DNA from: a bacterium
Lineage (GTDB): Bacteria; Electryoneota; Electryoneia; Electryoneales; Electryoneaceae
Assembly (NCBI GenBank): GCA_020444425.1
Contig: JAHLLB010000026.1
Span: 1 to 64,000, forward strand
DNA length: 64,000 bases
Direction of reading: 5' to 3'
Shown here: in pieces, positions 36,859 through 47,649 of the stretch
Position numbering within the stretch: position 1 is the first letter of the stretch
Layout: every line of letters starts with the position of its first letter
Program-made: the position numbers and the translations under genes
Notes under the pieces: generated by a model
Database searches by the model: none
Told to the model about the DNA's origin: nothing
The model's input: only the letters and a program-made list of their open reading frames with translations

Positions 36859-36980
36859 CTTGCCGGACCTGTTGCTTATCTTGTTTGCGTCGCACAAAAT
36901 ATAGCCGCCAAACGACAGACAAAACCGGACAATCCGCGAGCCACATGGCTTCCGCGTACCAACATCACCCATCCTTCACC

Positions 36981-37730
36981 ATGCCGCGAAAACGATCAAC
37001 ACTCGCCGATACCCCCCTGACCGATCAGGGTCAACTGGCCGTCGTCCGCTCGCTGAAAGCCAACCGCGACGGTGCCATCTTCGGTCCGGAACTGGACTTC
37101 TGGGACAGTGGCGAGACGGTCGTGATTGGCGCCGACGAAGCCGGGCGCGGTCCGCTCGCTGGACCGGTCGTCACCGGAGCCGTCGCCTTCAAGCCGGAAA
37201 CGCTCATCCCCGGCATCAACGATTCCAAGCAGCTCTCTGCGTCCCGCCGCGAAGCCGCATTTGATGTGATCAAACAGCACGCCCTCGCGTGGTCGATACA
37301 GGAGAGCGACGCTGCTGCGATCGACGAACACAACATCCTCGAGGCGACGCGGCTTGCCATGCGTGCTGCCGTGCGCGACGTCGCGAAGCAACTGGACTGC
37401 GCCAACCCGGTCCTGCTGGTGGACGGTCGCATCCCTCCACTCGAATCCGGCCGGCAGTACAACATCGTCAAGGGCGATTCGCTCAGCTTCAGCATCGGCG
37501 CTGCCTCGATCCTTGCCAAGGTGCACCGTGACCGCTTAATGCATGACTATGACGCGAAATACCCCGGCTACGGTTTCGCGCAACACAAGGGCTATCCAAC
37601 CCTCGACCATCGTCTGGCCGTCCTGCAGCTCGGCCGCTGCCCGATCCATCGCCTCACCTTCACCATCGCTTCCCGGAACGGCGACCGGATCAGCATCGGT
37701 GCCCTGCCGGAATGGAGCGCTGATGAGTGA
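36981..37730 (+). CDS. rnhB: Ribonuclease HII
   Basis: 249 residues. Removes ribonucleotides from DNA. The catalytic acidic residues are visible: Asp-Glu in IGADEAGRGPLAGPV, Asp in LLVDGRIPP and Asp in HRDRLMHDYD. GYPTLDH and GYGFAQHKGY are typical. The ATG at 36981 is chosen; one at 36945 would add 12 residues. The N-terminus is longer than in E. coli (198 residues). Overlaps yraN by 8 bp. Confidence 0.94.
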   Translation: MPRKRSTLADTPLTDQGQLAVVRSLKANRDGAIFGPELDFWDSGETVVIGADEAGRGPLAGPVVTGAVAFKPETLIPGINDSKQLSASRREAAFDVIKQHALAWSIQESDAAAIDEHNILEATRLAMRAAVRDVAKQLDCANPVLLVDGRIPPLESGRQYNIVKGDSLSFSIGAASILAKVHRDRLMHDYDAKYPGYGFAQHKGYPTLDHRLAVLQLGRCPIHRLTFTIASRNGDRISIGALPEWSADE

Positions 37731-38097
37731 TTCCACCGATTATCGCAAAAAACTGGGCGCGAAGGGCGAACGTGCCGCCGAGAAATTCCTCAAGAAACAG
37801 GGATTCAAGCCGGTTTCACGCAATCTGCGGAACAAGGCCGGCGAGATCGACCTGCTGATGTGGGACGGCGAGGAGCTGGTGGTGGTCGAAGTCCGCTCGA
37901 TGCAAGCCGAAGGCGAAGTCTGGGGCAGCGAAAAGGTGCCGCTGAGCAAACGCCGGCAGGTGACACGCGTCGCCAACCACTTGCTCGCCGAACTGCCCGA
38001 GCCTCTGCCCACCGTCCGCTTTGACGTCTGCATCGTCGTGATGCAGCCCAAGCCTGCCGTAACTCATTACATCAACGCGTTTTCGCCGGACGAATAG
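37723..38097 (+). CDS. yraN: YraN family (UPF0102) endonuclease-like protein
   Basis: 124 residues. YraN proteins have a restriction-endonuclease-like fold and are often found beside rnhB. Motifs KGERAAEKFLKKQGF, NLRNKAGEIDLLMWDGEELVVVEVRS (nuclease-fold Glu, Asp and ExK-like positions) and the VRFDV segment are present. The start is within the end of rnhB (ATGAGTGA overlap), implying translational coupling. Confidence 0.93.
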   Translation: MSDSTDYRKKLGAKGERAAEKFLKKQGFKPVSRNLRNKAGEIDLLMWDGEELVVVEVRSMQAEGEVWGSEKVPLSKRRQVTRVANHLLAELPEPLPTVRFDVCIVVMQPKPAVTHYINAFSPDE

Positions 38098-38114
38098 CGC
38101 CGCCTGAGCTGACC

Positions 38115-38612
38115 ATGTCTGTCCTTTCCGATACCTCCTATATCATCGACCTCCGCGTCAACAGCGATCACAACGACGTCCATTTCGCTATTGGTGAGCG
38201 GGACCTCGCGGATGTTGTCGCCCGGTTGATGTCCTACCAACCCTGGTGGTTGTGGTTGTTGTACGCAATTCGCGTCCTGCTCGCCAAAGCGTTGCGCCTG
38301 CGGACTGACGGACTCCCCCGCCGTCAACAATACACCGCTGCGGATATTTCATTCGACCGGGGCGCAGAACTTTCCTTCTTCAGCGTGGACGCCGGAGAAC
38401 CTGATCGCTATTGGGCCGGCACGATCAGCGACAAGCACCTCAACGCCTGGCTGGTCGTCACCCGGGACGACATGCACGGCGGCCTCGCGCGCTTCGGACT
38501 GACGACATTTGTCACGTTCCACAACCGTTCCGGCCGTTTCTATTTTGCTCTGATCAAGCCGTTCCACCATCTCGTCGTGCGGTCAATGCTGCGCTATGCG
38601 GTGAAATCCTGA
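38115..38612 (+). CDS. DUF2867 domain protein
   Basis: 165 residues, soluble or peripheral, with the DUF2867 layout: YQPWWLWLLYAIRVLLAKALRLR, FFSVDAGEPDRYWAG, SDKHLNAWLVV and a C-terminal TTFVTFHNRSGRFYFALIKPFHHLVV. Function unknown; some relatives are fused to NmrA-type reductases. 17 bp after yraN, so third gene of the rnhB unit. Confidence 0.82.
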   Translation: MSVLSDTSYIIDLRVNSDHNDVHFAIGERDLADVVARLMSYQPWWLWLLYAIRVLLAKALRLRTDGLPRRQQYTAADISFDRGAELSFFSVDAGEPDRYWAGTISDKHLNAWLVVTRDDMHGGLARFGLTTFVTFHNRSGRFYFALIKPFHHLVVRSMLRYAVKS

Positions 38613-38708
38613 CAGTTAGCGCTCTCCAAAGATTCGGCCCTCACGCCTTTATCCCCTTGCTGATGGCACGTATATTTCCGCATTCACTGACTTGAACTGA
38701 GAGGCTGC

Positions 38709-40070
38709 ATGCCGAAGTTGATGACGGGTATTGCCGGCATCCGAGGCGTCATCGGAGATGGACTGTCCCCGGACGTCGTCGCACGTTACGGTGCGGCGTT
38801 CGGGTCCTTCCTCAAGGGTGGACGTGTCGTCGTTGGTGGCGACACACGACCCTCACGAGCCATGGTCCGCCAGGCCCTGTTCTCCGGGCTGGTTTCCGCC
38901 GGTTGCGAGGTCATCGACCTCGGGCTGGCTACCACCCCAACCATCGAGCTGATGGTCGTCGAACATGAAGCCGCGGGCGGGGTCTGTGTCACCGCCAGCC
39001 ACAATCCGGTCACATGGAATGCGATGAAATTCCTCGACGGCCGGGGACGCTTCCTCGGTCCCGAGGAAGGTGCCGAGGTCAACCGCCGGTTCAACGAGAA
39101 CGATTTCGAATACGTTGATGTCCAGCACCTCGGCAAGGTTGTCGCCGTTGAAGACGGTGGCGTCGATTTCCACATCAAAGCCGTGCTCGACAGCAAGTTT
39201 ATCGATGTGTCGTCCATCCGGCGCTCCCAGTTCCGCGTCGCCATCGACTGCGTCAACTCCGTTGGCAACCTGATCGTACCCAACCTGTTGCACGATCTCG
39301 GTTGTGACGTGCGCAAGGTTCACGGCGACATGTCTGGCGAGTTCGGACGCGAAGCCGAACCGACACCCGACCACCTCGGCGATCTCTGCGACCTGGTCAC
39401 CAGCGAAGGCATGGACATCGGTTTCGCCCTCGATCCCGACGGCGACCGTCTCGCCATCGTTAACGAACACGGCCAGCCGATTGGCGAAGAGCTGACGCTG
39501 GCGCTGGCGATCAAGCATGTCCTGTCCATCGAGGCGGGTCCGGTTGTGCTCAACCTGTCCACCAGCCGCGCGAGCGCGGATGTCGCCCGCTCCGCCGGCG
39601 CGAATGTCTTTCGTACCCCGGTCGGAGAGGCGCATGTCGCGGCGGAAATGGACCGTGTCAACGCTATCATCGGCGGCGAGGGCAACGGTGGCGTGATGTT
39701 GCCGGAAATTCACGCCAACCGGGACGCCATGGTCGGCATCGGCCTCGTGCTCAGTATGCTGGCCTCTCACGGCGAACCGTTGAGCGTCCTTGTCAGCCGC
39801 CTGCCCCAGTACACGCTGCTGAAACGGAAGGCGCCGATCGGCGACCTGACACCGGACTCGTTGCAGGATCCGTTGCGCGACGCGTTCCACGACGCCCGCG
39901 ACATCGACACCCGCGACGGCGTCCGCATAGATCTTGAAGCTGGATGGGTCCACGTTCGCCCGTCGAACACCGAACCCATCGTTCGCATTTTCGCGGAAGC
40001 GAAATCGAAGCAGGAAGCGCAAACTCTGGCCGACCGTGCGACGACGGCCATTCGAGGGGAGGATGAATGA
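38709..40070 (+). CDS. glmM: Phosphoglucosamine mutase / phosphomannomutase family
   Basis: 453 residues of the alpha-D-phosphohexomutase superfamily. Catalytic phosphoserine loop [14 protein letters not shown], Mg loop [13 protein letters not shown], sugar-binding loop GEGNGG, and the C-terminal phosphate-binding [15 protein letters not shown]. The [10 protein letters not shown] start is typical of the glmM/manB type found in FCB bacteria. Given glmS in the window, interconversion of glucosamine-6-phosphate and glucosamine-1-phosphate is the likely job, but phosphomannomutase cannot be excluded. GAGAGG precedes the ATG, and the gene overlaps ybjQ by 4 bp. Confidence 0.88.
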   Translation: MPKLMTGIAGIRGVIGDGLSPDVVARYGAAFGSFLKGGRVVVGGDTRPSRAMVRQALFSGLVSAGCEVIDLGLATTPTIELMVVEHEAAGGVCVTASHNPVTWNAMKFLDGRGRFLGPEEGAEVNRRFNENDFEYVDVQHLGKVVAVEDGGVDFHIKAVLDSKFIDVSSIRRSQFRVAIDCVNSVGNLIVPNLLHDLGCDVRKVHGDMSGEFGREAEPTPDHLGDLCDLVTSEGMDIGFALDPDGDRLAIVNEHGQPIGEELTLALAIKHVLSIEAGPVVLNLSTSRASADVARSAGANVFRTPVGEAHVAAEMDRVNAIIGGEGNGGVMLPEIHANRDAMVGIGLVLSMLASHGEPLSVLVSRLPQYTLLKRKAPIGDLTPDSLQDPLRDAFHDARDIDTRDGVRIDLEAGWVHVRPSNTEPIVRIFAEAKSKQEAQTLADRATTAIRGEDE

Positions 40071-40378
40071 TTGTCACCACCACCACGCTGATTGAAGGGC
40101 AAACCGTACAGGAATACCTCGGCGTGGTCAGCGGAGAAGCGATCATGGGCGCGAACATCGTGCGCGACCTGTTCGCTTCCATCACCGATGTCATCGGCGG
40201 ACGCAGCGGCGCATACGAAGGCAAACTCAAGCAGGCGCGTCAGATCGCCCTGCGCGAGATGCAGGACGAGGCCGCCATGCTCGGCGCGAATGCCGTCATC
40301 GGTGTCGATCTCGATTATGAAGTGGTGCGGGAAGGCATGCTGATGGTTTCCGCATCGGGTACCGCAGTACGAATCTGA
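40067..40378 (+). CDS. YbjQ family (UPF0145) protein
   Basis: 103 residues, cytoplasmic. YbjQ/DUF74 proteins form homopentamers with a conserved core; function unclear, sometimes annotated heavy-metal-binding. Features: [24 protein letters not shown], then [25 protein letters not shown]. The start overlaps glmM and has GGGGAGG upstream. Confidence 0.92.
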   Translation: MIVTTTTLIEGQTVQEYLGVVSGEAIMGANIVRDLFASITDVIGGRSGAYEGKLKQARQIALREMQDEAAMLGANAVIGVDLDYEVVREGMLMVSASGTAVRI

Positions 40379-40385
40379 GTCTGCC

Positions 40386-41072
40386 ATGAACAAAGATCCG
40401 GAAAAACTGTCCGTCGCGGAACTCGCGAAATACTTTGACCATACGTTGCTGAACCCCGGTGCGTCGCGTGCGGACATCGTGCGCCTCTGCCAGGAAGCAC
40501 GTCAGTGGAAAGTCGCCAGTGTCTGCGTCCACCCGATCTGGGTGAAAGAAGCGCACGTCGAGCTCGTCGGGTCCGGTGTGCCGGTGTGTACCGTGATCGG
40601 TTTCCCGCACGGCGCCACCGCCTACCCCGCCCTCGAGGCCGAGACCGCGCGAGCGATCGAAGATGGTGCTCATGAGTTCGACATGGTCATTCCCTACGGG
40701 ATCGGACGGTCGGAGAGCTGGGACTACGTCGAGGCGAATGTCCGTGCGGTGAAAGAAGCCGCTGGCACATTCACCGTCAAAGCGATCCTCGAAACCAGCG
40801 AGCTCAACGACCACGACATCCGCAAGGCTGCCGAGGCGGCGGTACGTGGCGGTGCGGATTTCCTGAAAACGTCCACTGGCTTCGCGTCCGGCGGAGCGAC
40901 CATCGATGCCGTGACCATTCTCGCAGAGGTCGCAGACGGCAAGATTGGCGTGAAAGCGTCCGGTGGGATTCGTACCTATCAGGACGCGATGGCGATGATC
41001 AAGGCCGGCGCGACACGAATTGGTGCGTCCGCCACAGTCGCCATCCTGCAGCAGGCACGCGACAACCAGTAA
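40386..41072 (+). CDS. deoC: Deoxyribose-phosphate aldolase
   Basis: 228 residues. Cleaves 2-deoxyribose-5-phosphate to glyceraldehyde-3-phosphate and acetaldehyde. The Schiff-base Lys lies in DFLKTSTGFA. DHTLLNPGASRADI and VCVHPIWV at the N-terminus, FDMVIPYG (instead of the more usual DMVINxG) and VGVKASGGIRT-like sequence near the end are present. 7 bp after ybjQ; same operon. Links with purine nucleoside phosphorylase for deoxynucleoside catabolism. Confidence 0.95.
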   Translation: MNKDPEKLSVAELAKYFDHTLLNPGASRADIVRLCQEARQWKVASVCVHPIWVKEAHVELVGSGVPVCTVIGFPHGATAYPALEAETARAIEDGAHEFDMVIPYGIGRSESWDYVEANVRAVKEAAGTFTVKAILETSELNDHDIRKAAEAAVRGGADFLKTSTGFASGGATIDAVTILAEVADGKIGVKASGGIRTYQDAMAMIKAGATRIGASATVAILQQARDNQ

Positions 41073-41102
41073 CCATCAACCCTGTATGTTTGAGAGGTAC
41101 CC

Positions 41103-42401
41103 ATGCACAATGTGCTCGCAATGATTCTCGGAGGGGGACGCGGCTCGCGGTTGTTTCCGCTGACCAAAGAACGCTCGAAACCTGCGGTTCCGCTCGCTGG
41201 AAAATACAGGCTGATCGATATCCCGATCTCAAACTGTATCAATTCCGGCATCGACCGGATTTTCGTGCTCACCCAGTTCCTCGCCCAGAGTCTCAACCAG
41301 CACATCAGCACGGCGTATCGCTTTGACCCGTTCCGCCGCGAAGGCTTTGTCAACATTCTCGCCGCCGAACAAACCGACATGAAGGACCAGAACGACTGGT
41401 ATCAAGGCACGGCGGACGCCATCCGTAAAACCTTGCGGCACGCTGAAACCATGCGTTTCGACGAGTTCCTCATCCTCTCCGGCGACCACCTCTACCGGAT
41501 GGACTATTCGCAGATGGTCGAAGAGCACCGGGAACGCGGCGCGGATGTTACCGTCGCCGCGCTCGAAGTGTCCCGTGACATTGTCCCCGGACTCGGTGTC
41601 ATGGACATTGACCTCAATGGTCAGATCGAACGCTTCGTCGAGAAGCCGACCGAAGACAAGGTCATCGACTCCATCGAGATCCAGCCCAAATACTTCGAGC
41701 TGCGCAACGAACCGGTGCGTCAGGGACTGTTCCTCGCGAACATGGGTGTCTACGTGTTCAATCGTGAGGTACTGCACGACCTGCTTTCAGCCACAGAAGA
41801 CGAGGATTTTGGCAAGGAAATCCTCCCCCACGCCATCCAGCAGGGCATGAAGGTGTACGCCCACCAGTACAACGAGTACTGGGAAGATATCGGAACCATC
41901 CGCGCGTTCTTTGACGCCAATCTCGCACTGACCGATCCGATTCCGAAATTCAATTTCTTCGACGACGTCGACCGCATCTACACGCACGGCCGCTTCCTGC
42001 CGCCGAGCAAGATCAACGGCGCCAGCTTTTCGCGCGCGCTACTCTCGGACGGCTGCATCGCTGATCATTGCGACATTTTCCACTCCGTTATCGGCATCCG
42101 CAGCGTCATCGGCATGAGCAGCCGGCTCGAGCATGTCATCGTTATGGGCCAGGACTATTACCCGACCAAAGAGGAACGGGATTCCTTCGATACGAAAAAA
42201 ATCCCCCAGATGGGGATCGGAAAGCACTGCTATGTGCGCCAGGCGATCATCGACAAGAACGCGCACGTCGGCGACGGCTGCAAACTGGTCGGCGGCGACA
42301 AGGAAGACCAGTACGGTGACGGCTGGACCTTGCGCGACGGCATCCTTTGCATCCATAAGGGCGCCGTCCTTGAACCCGGAACGGAACTGATTTTCGGCTG
42401 A
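41103..42401 (+). CDS. glgC: Glucose-1-phosphate adenylyltransferase
   Basis: 432 residues. Makes ADP-glucose for glycogen. The nucleotide-binding loop is ILGGGRGSRLFPLTKERSKPAVPL. FLILSGDHLYRMDY holds the catalytic region, and VEKP (sugar-phosphate site) and the left-handed beta-helix C-terminal part (CDIFHSVIGIRSVIGMSSRLEH) follow. GAGAGG precedes the ATG. Last gene of the glmM unit; the region to 42663 has several hairpins and a terminator. glgA and glgB are not in the window. Confidence 0.95.
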   Translation: MHNVLAMILGGGRGSRLFPLTKERSKPAVPLAGKYRLIDIPISNCINSGIDRIFVLTQFLAQSLNQHISTAYRFDPFRREGFVNILAAEQTDMKDQNDWYQGTADAIRKTLRHAETMRFDEFLILSGDHLYRMDYSQMVEEHRERGADVTVAALEVSRDIVPGLGVMDIDLNGQIERFVEKPTEDKVIDSIEIQPKYFELRNEPVRQGLFLANMGVYVFNREVLHDLLSATEDEDFGKEILPHAIQQGMKVYAHQYNEYWEDIGTIRAFFDANLALTDPIPKFNFFDDVDRIYTHGRFLPPSKINGASFSRALLSDGCIADHCDIFHSVIGIRSVIGMSSRLEHVIVMGQDYYPTKEERDSFDTKKIPQMGIGKHCYVRQAIIDKNAHVGDGCKLVGGDKEDQYGDGWTLRDGILCIHKGAVLEPGTELIFG

Positions 42402-42434
42402 CACCTGACGTAGAGTTGACCGATCAAACGTGCC

Positions 42435-42584
42435 CGTGTTTGCTTGCAAACGCGGATCCGAGACCCCAGGATGGCGCAGGACGTGTGCCCCGACGAGCTT
42501 GCTCGTCGGGATAATAGCAGGGATCCCTTCTTGGATCTGGGTTTCATGACAAAATGAAGTGCCAGTGTTTGCTTGCGAACGCGG
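42435..42584. repeat. Three intergenic hairpins downstream of glgC
   Basis: GTGTTTGCTTGCAAACGCGG (near 42437) and a near copy with GCGAAC (42565-42584) flank CCCGACGAGCTTGCTCGTCGGG-type symmetry (42489-42510, perfect 10-bp arms). All three loop through TTGC or CTTG and belong to the variable-stem family. Confidence 0.75.
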
Positions 42585-42596
42585 ACTAGGAACACA

Positions 42597-42633
42597 AAAA
42601 CCGGGCTTCGTTCACTGAACGATCCCCGGTTTT
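42597..42633. terminator. Bidirectional terminator between glgC and the PEP-synthase-like gene
   Basis: AAAACCGGG and CCCGGTTTT arms enclose a second inner hairpin CGTTCACTGAACG. Flanking T-runs occur in both directions. Confidence 0.75.
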
Positions 42634-42662
42634 CGTTTGTATAACGTCAGGCTGTCAACGCG

Positions 42663-45600
42663 TTATTCCCAATCCTTCGCCTTCGCACGTTCTTCGCTTG
42701 CATCCCGAGTCGGCGTATCCCCGTTTGGCCGGTATTTCACACCCGGCTTGAGAATCACACCTTTGTGGTCGTGCCCATCCATCAGCACCTGCAACGGTTT
42801 GCCCAGCCGTACCCGCCGCACCATACCACCTTCCGTTTCCGGATCGGCGTGTTTACGCAACCACGGCCAGTCCAGCCGTCCCTCGCCGCCGTCTTCGTTG
42901 ACCGTGAAATAGCCGATACTTAGCGACGTAATGTTGTGGAAGAAATGCGCGCCCTCGGACGGTGTAACCTTGATGTCCTCGAACCCGGATTCGACGATCA
43001 CCCGCGCCCCGCTGATCTGATCCCACGATACCGGAATTCCGAGCCACGGGTCGGTGCTGCCCCAACGGCCCAGCCCGATCAACAGGTACGACCGGTTCTC
43101 CGCCTCCAGCTGTGAGTTCAGCTTCGCGACTTCCGCCGCGACCTCACGCGTCTTCGAACGGTCGAACCCTTCGCTGTCGACAAACACGATGTCCTGAATG
43201 TCCTCGATCCGGCCCGCACCCAGTACCTTGTTGGAGCTGCAGACCAGGTCGCTGTCTTCATACCTGCCGACTTCGAGGATTTCCTGTTCCTGGCTCAGCA
43301 CCAGCGGACGCAATTGCAGCAGAACAAACTCACGCGGCCCTTCCGGAACGGTATAGTTCACCGCGAATTCCAGCTCTACATGGCGGCTGACTCCGCGTTC
43401 CGAAATTTCCAGCATCGTCGCCAGAATCTCCGACAGCGGAAACAGGCCGTGTTTCAGGATCGGCGCGAACGTCACCAGCGGCATCCCTGCCCGGGACACT
43501 CCGTCATACACCGCACGGTTCTCATGCGAATACACCGATCCGGTCGCGGTCAGGGTACCGTGCTCTTTCGCTACCGTCAGGTCGCAATGTTCCAGCTTCA
43601 ATTCGTCCAGCACGTCCATTTCGGAATTCGCCGGCAGCTTAAGGCAGTAGAACTGCTTTTGCGAATAGTTCAGCATGTCGCTGATCGTCGCAAACTGAGC
43701 GATGTGCTGCGGATACGTCGGGCAGAACCGCACCCCTTCCCCGCCGTCCATCACGTACGAGCCGAACCCCAGCCCGACATTCGCGATGCCGTCCGTCGAC
43801 TCCGCCGGCGGAGATGGATAAAAGTTGTACGAGCGCGCAACCCCCGCAAAGTCCGGGTAGAACCGCTGTCCGTGTTCGACGCCGACCAGCCGTTGCACGA
43901 TCACCGCCATCTTTTCTTCCTCGAGGCGGTACGGCGTCGAGCGGAAATACGACCGCGATTTCTGCGCGAACGTGGACGCATACACCAGCTTGATCGCACG
44001 GATCAACGCTTCCAGCCGCACGTTGAACACCGGGTGGTTGTTCGGCAGCATGAATGTCGAATAGATCCCTGCGAACGGCTGGAACAGGCTGTCCTCCAAC
44101 AAACCGGAGGAACGCACTGCGATCGGATAATCCATCAGCTTCAGCAGTTCGCTGAGTTGGTTCGTCAGCGCCTTCGGAAACTCCGCCTCCAGAAAACGCT
44201 GCGCCAGTTCGCCATCATCCTCACACTCGAGCGCGAAATCGTCCAGGTCATTGTTCTCAAGGAACTGATCGAATGCGTCCGTCCCCAGCACAACCGTCGC
44301 CGGGACCGATACCCGGATTCCATCCCATTTCTTGTGCAGGTCCAACCGGTCCACCAGATGCGCGAGGAACGCCAGCCCACGCGCCTTCCCGCCCATCGAT
44401 CCACCGCCGAGACGCGCGAAACTGGAACGCGGATCGAAGTTGTGCGGCTGAAAGTCGGCGATCAGGCCGCGGAACCGTTCCATCCGGAAGTTGCTCAGCG
44501 CCACGATCAGCTCGCCGCGTAACACATCAGGATCGGTATAATCCGCCGCGCGCATGGCCTTGAATTGTGCCGCGATTGCAAACTCGGTTCGTGCCTTCAA
44601 CCAGCTGGAGAAATGGTCACATTTTGCGTGATGCAGCAGGCTCTCGGCCGGCACGGTCGAGATCATGTTCTGCAACGATTTCAAGTCGCTCGCCCGGCCG
44701 ATGTATTGACCGTTCGGCATGTAGAATTCGAAGTCGCCGAAGCTGAACGAGTTTTTCATCACCTTACGCAGCTTGTTCAGCAGCGTCGGCGAATCCTTCT
44801 GGATGAACCCCACTTGCAGATCGCGCGCACGCTTCGCCCACTCCTGCTCGAACGACTGCATCAGGATCGGAATGTCCTCGCGCCGTTCACGGATCGCCTG
44901 CACCAGGTGAATCCCGGCCTCCGGGTCCTTCTCGCCATTCCGCGCATACTCGACGTCGGTGATCACGCCGAGCATGTTCTTTTCATACTTGACATACGTC
45001 TCCCACGCTTCTTCATACGTCGTGCAGAGTAGAATCTTCGGACGGGCACGCATGCGCAGAATACGGTTCGCGAGGTTCATCCCCTCACCCAGCAACTGCT
45101 GGCTCTGCTCCATCAACTCACCGTATATCAGCGGCAGGTACGACGAATAGAACCGGATGTTGTCTTCCACGAGCAAGATCGTCTGCACGCCCATCACCTT
45201 GGTGTCGTGATCGGCGTTCAGGCGATCCTCCACGTACTTCACCATCGCCAGCAGCACCCGGAAGTCGCCCTGCCACAGGAAAATGCGGTCGAACAGCTGG
45301 TCGTGACCACGACGAATCAGACGGTCGATCTCACGGTTGTCATACGTCAGCAGAATAAGGGGAATGTCCGCACCGGACTCGTGCAGCCGCCGGGCAAATT
45401 CATCCACCGACATGTCGCCGATGTTCGCCGTCGCGACAATCATGTTGAAGTGATTGCTCGAACGGGCGATCTCGAGCGCCTGCGAACCCGTCTGGACACG
45501 GGTCAGGCTCGGCGCATGGTACAAATTGAGCTGCATGAACTCGCTCAGCATCAGCTCTTCCAGCTGTCCATCCTGCGCGAGGATGAACGAGTCATACAAA

Positions 45601-45752
45601 CTGCTGACGAGCAGGATGTTGTTCACCCTGCGCCGCATCAGCTGCTGGAAGTTCGTGTACCGCGTCGATGGATCTGTCCACACACTCGCCTGCAGTGCTT
45701 CCGTCAGAATTCCGGAACCGCCGGATTCCTGGTTTGACAACTCCTCGGCCAC
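42663..45752 (-). CDS. Receiver-domain / PEP-synthase-like ATP-grasp hybrid protein
   Basis: About 1029 residues from a GTG at 45752 preceded by GGAGGAGAGG. ATGs further upstream (45821, 45842) lie in or before the gdhA terminator and are less likely. Residues about 45-180 look like a degenerate receiver domain (NNILLVSSLYDSF). Residues about 188-335 look like a second one with a usable acidic pocket: ILLVEDNI (Asp197), VITDVEY (Asp266) and FIQKDS (Lys319). After about residue 445 comes a pyruvate-phosphate-dikinase-type ATP-binding domain: ARLGGGSMGGKARGL and YPIAVRSSGLLED. The phosphohistidine and PEP-binding domains of true PEP synthase are missing. Reaction unknown. Same strand as, and downstream of, gdhA. 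Confidence 0.82.
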   Translation of the reverse strand: MAEELSNQESGGSGILTEALQASVWTDPSTRYTNFQQLMRRRVNNILLVSSLYDSFILAQDGQLEELMLSEFMQLNLYHAPSLTRVQTGSQALEIARSSNHFNMIVATANIGDMSVDEFARRLHESGADIPLILLTYDNREIDRLIRRGHDQLFDRIFLWQGDFRVLLAMVKYVEDRLNADHDTKVMGVQTILLVEDNIRFYSSYLPLIYGELMEQSQQLLGEGMNLANRILRMRARPKILLCTTYEEAWETYVKYEKNMLGVITDVEYARNGEKDPEAGIHLVQAIRERREDIPILMQSFEQEWAKRARDLQVGFIQKDSPTLLNKLRKVMKNSFSFGDFEFYMPNGQYIGRASDLKSLQNMISTVPAESLLHHAKCDHFSSWLKARTEFAIAAQFKAMRAADYTDPDVLRGELIVALSNFRMERFRGLIADFQPHNFDPRSSFARLGGGSMGGKARGLAFLAHLVDRLDLHKKWDGIRVSVPATVVLGTDAFDQFLENNDLDDFALECEDDGELAQRFLEAEFPKALTNQLSELLKLMDYPIAVRSSGLLEDSLFQPFAGIYSTFMLPNNHPVFNVRLEALIRAIKLVYASTFAQKSRSYFRSTPYRLEEEKMAVIVQRLVGVEHGQRFYPDFAGVARSYNFYPSPPAESTDGIANVGLGFGSYVMDGGEGVRFCPTYPQHIAQFATISDMLNYSQKQFYCLKLPANSEMDVLDELKLEHCDLTVAKEHGTLTATGSVYSHENRAVYDGVSRAGMPLVTFAPILKHGLFPLSEILATMLEISERGVSRHVELEFAVNYTVPEGPREFVLLQLRPLVLSQEQEILEVGRYEDSDLVCSSNKVLGAGRIEDIQDIVFVDSEGFDRSKTREVAAEVAKLNSQLEAENRSYLLIGLGRWGSTDPWLGIPVSWDQISGARVIVESGFEDIKVTPSEGAHFFHNITSLSIGYFTVNEDGGEGRLDWPWLRKHADPETEGGMVRRVRLGKPLQVLMDGHDHKGVILKPGVKYRPNGDTPTRDASEERAKAKDWE

Positions 45753-45800
45753 CCTCTCCTCCGCAGCATCGTTGCTTCGTTCCACGTGCGCAAAATAATA

Positions 45801-45830
45801 CGGCGCGGGACATGCATCCATCCCGCGCCG
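45801..45830 (-). terminator. Rho-independent terminator of gdhA
   Basis: A perfect 10-bp stem CGGCGCGGGA/TCCCGCGCCG with a 10-nt loop, followed on the minus strand by TATTATTTTG. It is about 30 bp after the gdhA stop and argues that the downstream gene has its own start of transcription and a start codon past the hairpin. Confidence 0.75.
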
Positions 45831-45858
45831 TGTGTTCTTCATCCCTGATGATCCGGGA

Positions 45859-47256
<1,398 letters not shown>

Positions 47257-47344
47257 TCACCAACGTTACGCTGAGCGGCCATGCACGCCGGCTCCCGGGA
47301 TTCTGAACGATCAAATGTTCGCGTTCGAGGTCTTAGATTCGGGG

Positions 47345-47373
47345 AATATAAACGACTTGGACGCTACAGTCAG
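47345..47373 (-). promoter_or_regulatory. Candidate sigma-70 promoter of gdhA
   Basis: On the minus strand, CTGACT and TATATT are separated by 17 bp, about 125 bp upstream of the gdhA ATG. Confidence 0.45.
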
Positions 47374-47416
47374 CCTATGGACTCCGAGGGACAAGAATCC
47401 CCCGTTCTCCGCACCA

Positions 47417-47430
47417 TTTTTCGCGAAAAA
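47417..47430. promoter_or_regulatory. Perfect palindrome TTTTTCGCGAAAAA
   Basis: A perfect 14-bp palindrome, about 44 bp upstream of the candidate gdhA -35 box. Placement suggests an operator or activator site; the regulator is unknown. Confidence 0.35.
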
Positions 47431-47649
47431 GTGAGCTTAAGGTGAGTTCCAGCTAACCAGATTCCGTGATTAAGCACCCTTCTTCACAATTAACCTCACC
47501 TAATCCGTGCCTCCATTCTCGAACCCTGCACCGTTCTGCTCCACGCCGGACCCGAAAACGCACCTCCGCCACCCGCACGCATCCCGAACCACCATTCGCT
47601 CTTCGGAGGTGTTTTTCCCTTCAAAGACCCGTCGCAACGATCCCCGTGC

